A stretch of 64,000 nt of DNA. It comes from Eremophila alpestris peregrina. Its lineage: Eukaryota > Chordata > Aves > Passeriformes > Alaudidae. Below the pieces are notes generated by a model. The model worked only from the letters and a program-made list of their open reading frames with translations, made no database searches and was not told the origin of the DNA. The translations under genes were made by a program, and so were the position numbers. How positions within the stretch are numbered: the first letter of the stretch is position 1; each line of letters begins with the position of its first letter. This document shows, in pieces, positions 63,401 to 64,000 of this stretch. Location: NCBI GenBank assembly GCA_009792885.1, contig WMCF01000025.1, positions 1,757,852 through 1,821,851 of the forward strand. The letters run 5' to 3'.

Positions 63401-64000
63401 AATACTATTCACTAGCAAAGTCCCTCCAAGAATCTCACCTTAAGAAATGATCCCTGATGAACATTAATTAACTAGAAATAGTGTGGTTCCTTCTACTGTA
63501 TTAAAAATGGCCATAGACACTATGCAAAAGCAGAAAAAAATATAGTGCACCAGCAATAGAATAAACTGAACTAAAAAGACTATTATGGAGGACTCCCAAA
63601 TATAGTGTTTGAAAGCAGTACAGCTCTTTGGGGACAAAAAAAAAAAATCAATCTGTACATTATGTTTTATTGTTGAACAGCAGATCAATCCAATATTGAA
63701 TTTACTGAAATTGTTGAGGTACAGGAAGATATAGTTAGAATCAAGCACTAGAACCTAAATTTGGTGAAAAATCTTTCTGATGCAGTGTGACAAACTTACT
63801 TTAGAAAGCATAACAACTCACCTGGTTTCAGTTTCTATTCCCTTAGCATCAAACTTGGTACCAAGACCATTACCAATGAAGGCATCCAGGAGAAGTTATT
63901 TTGGGTAGCTTTTGGCATAAAACAGAAGAACACTCACTGGTTTTGGAAGTCTGAGTCTTATCCTTGACAATTTAAACAAGGACAGCAAGATATTGTTCTC
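60475..64000. other. Unique non-coding DNA, no gene seen
   Basis: Only frames under about 95 codons are present. An A-run of 15 lies at 60854-60868 and short A or T runs occur near 62360, 62800 and 63640. No exon, RNA gene or interspersed element was recognised up to the window edge. Confidence 0.65.

Noticed and set aside
1..64000. Prokaryotic-style features, CRISPR arrays, operons or microRNA hairpins
   Set aside because: The DNA is clearly avian nuclear sequence. No regularly spaced repeats were seen and no known microRNA mature sequence was recognised on reading both strands.

Overview
This window is nuclear DNA from a bird, and probably a songbird (passerine). Four truncated CR1 LINE 3' ends with the classic avian tail establish bird. 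One CR1 is interrupted by a short reverse-oriented element with a tRNA-Ile-like head and a CR1-like tail, the architecture of TguSINE1, a SINE family known from passerines. A solo-LTR-like sequence of an avian endogenous retrovirus type supports the same reading. Species and chromosome cannot be told from the sequence.

No protein-coding gene or functional RNA gene could be supported anywhere in the 64 kb. The DNA is AT-rich and CpG-poor, with no CpG island and no run of exon-like ORFs. Open frames are mostly under 110 codons, as expected by chance. It is either a gene desert or the inside of one very large intron, and the sequence alone cannot separate these.

Layout: 1-6510 unique AT-rich DNA with short microsatellites; 6511-6910 CR1 (+); 6911-9568 unique with A/T microsatellites; 9569-10236 CR1 (+) split by a SINE (-) at 9627-9772; 10237-13040 unique; 13041-13244 CR1 (+); 13245-18280 unique; 18281-18364 a GGGAAA array with strong G-quadruplex potential; 18365-26703 unique, with a 4-base N gap at 23301-23304; 26704-26829 and 28236-28361 a diverged 126-bp direct repeat pair; 28362-42921 unique, with a 34-bp tandem duplication near 39331; 42922-43375 an ERV LTR (-); 43376-58031 unique, with a perfect 25-bp tandem duplication at 47466-47515; 58032-58589 the longest open frame of the window, probably chance; 58590-60232 unique; 60233-60474 a fourth CR1 of a different tail type (+); 60475-64000 unique.

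No new multi-gene system was found. The best leads are the nested SINE-in-CR1 insertion, the unexplained 126-bp repeat pair and the G-quadruplex-prone hexamer array. Two blocks with developmental transcription-factor-like motifs are weak candidates for conserved non-coding elements. Family names are from memory of consensus sequences and were not checked against a repeat library.
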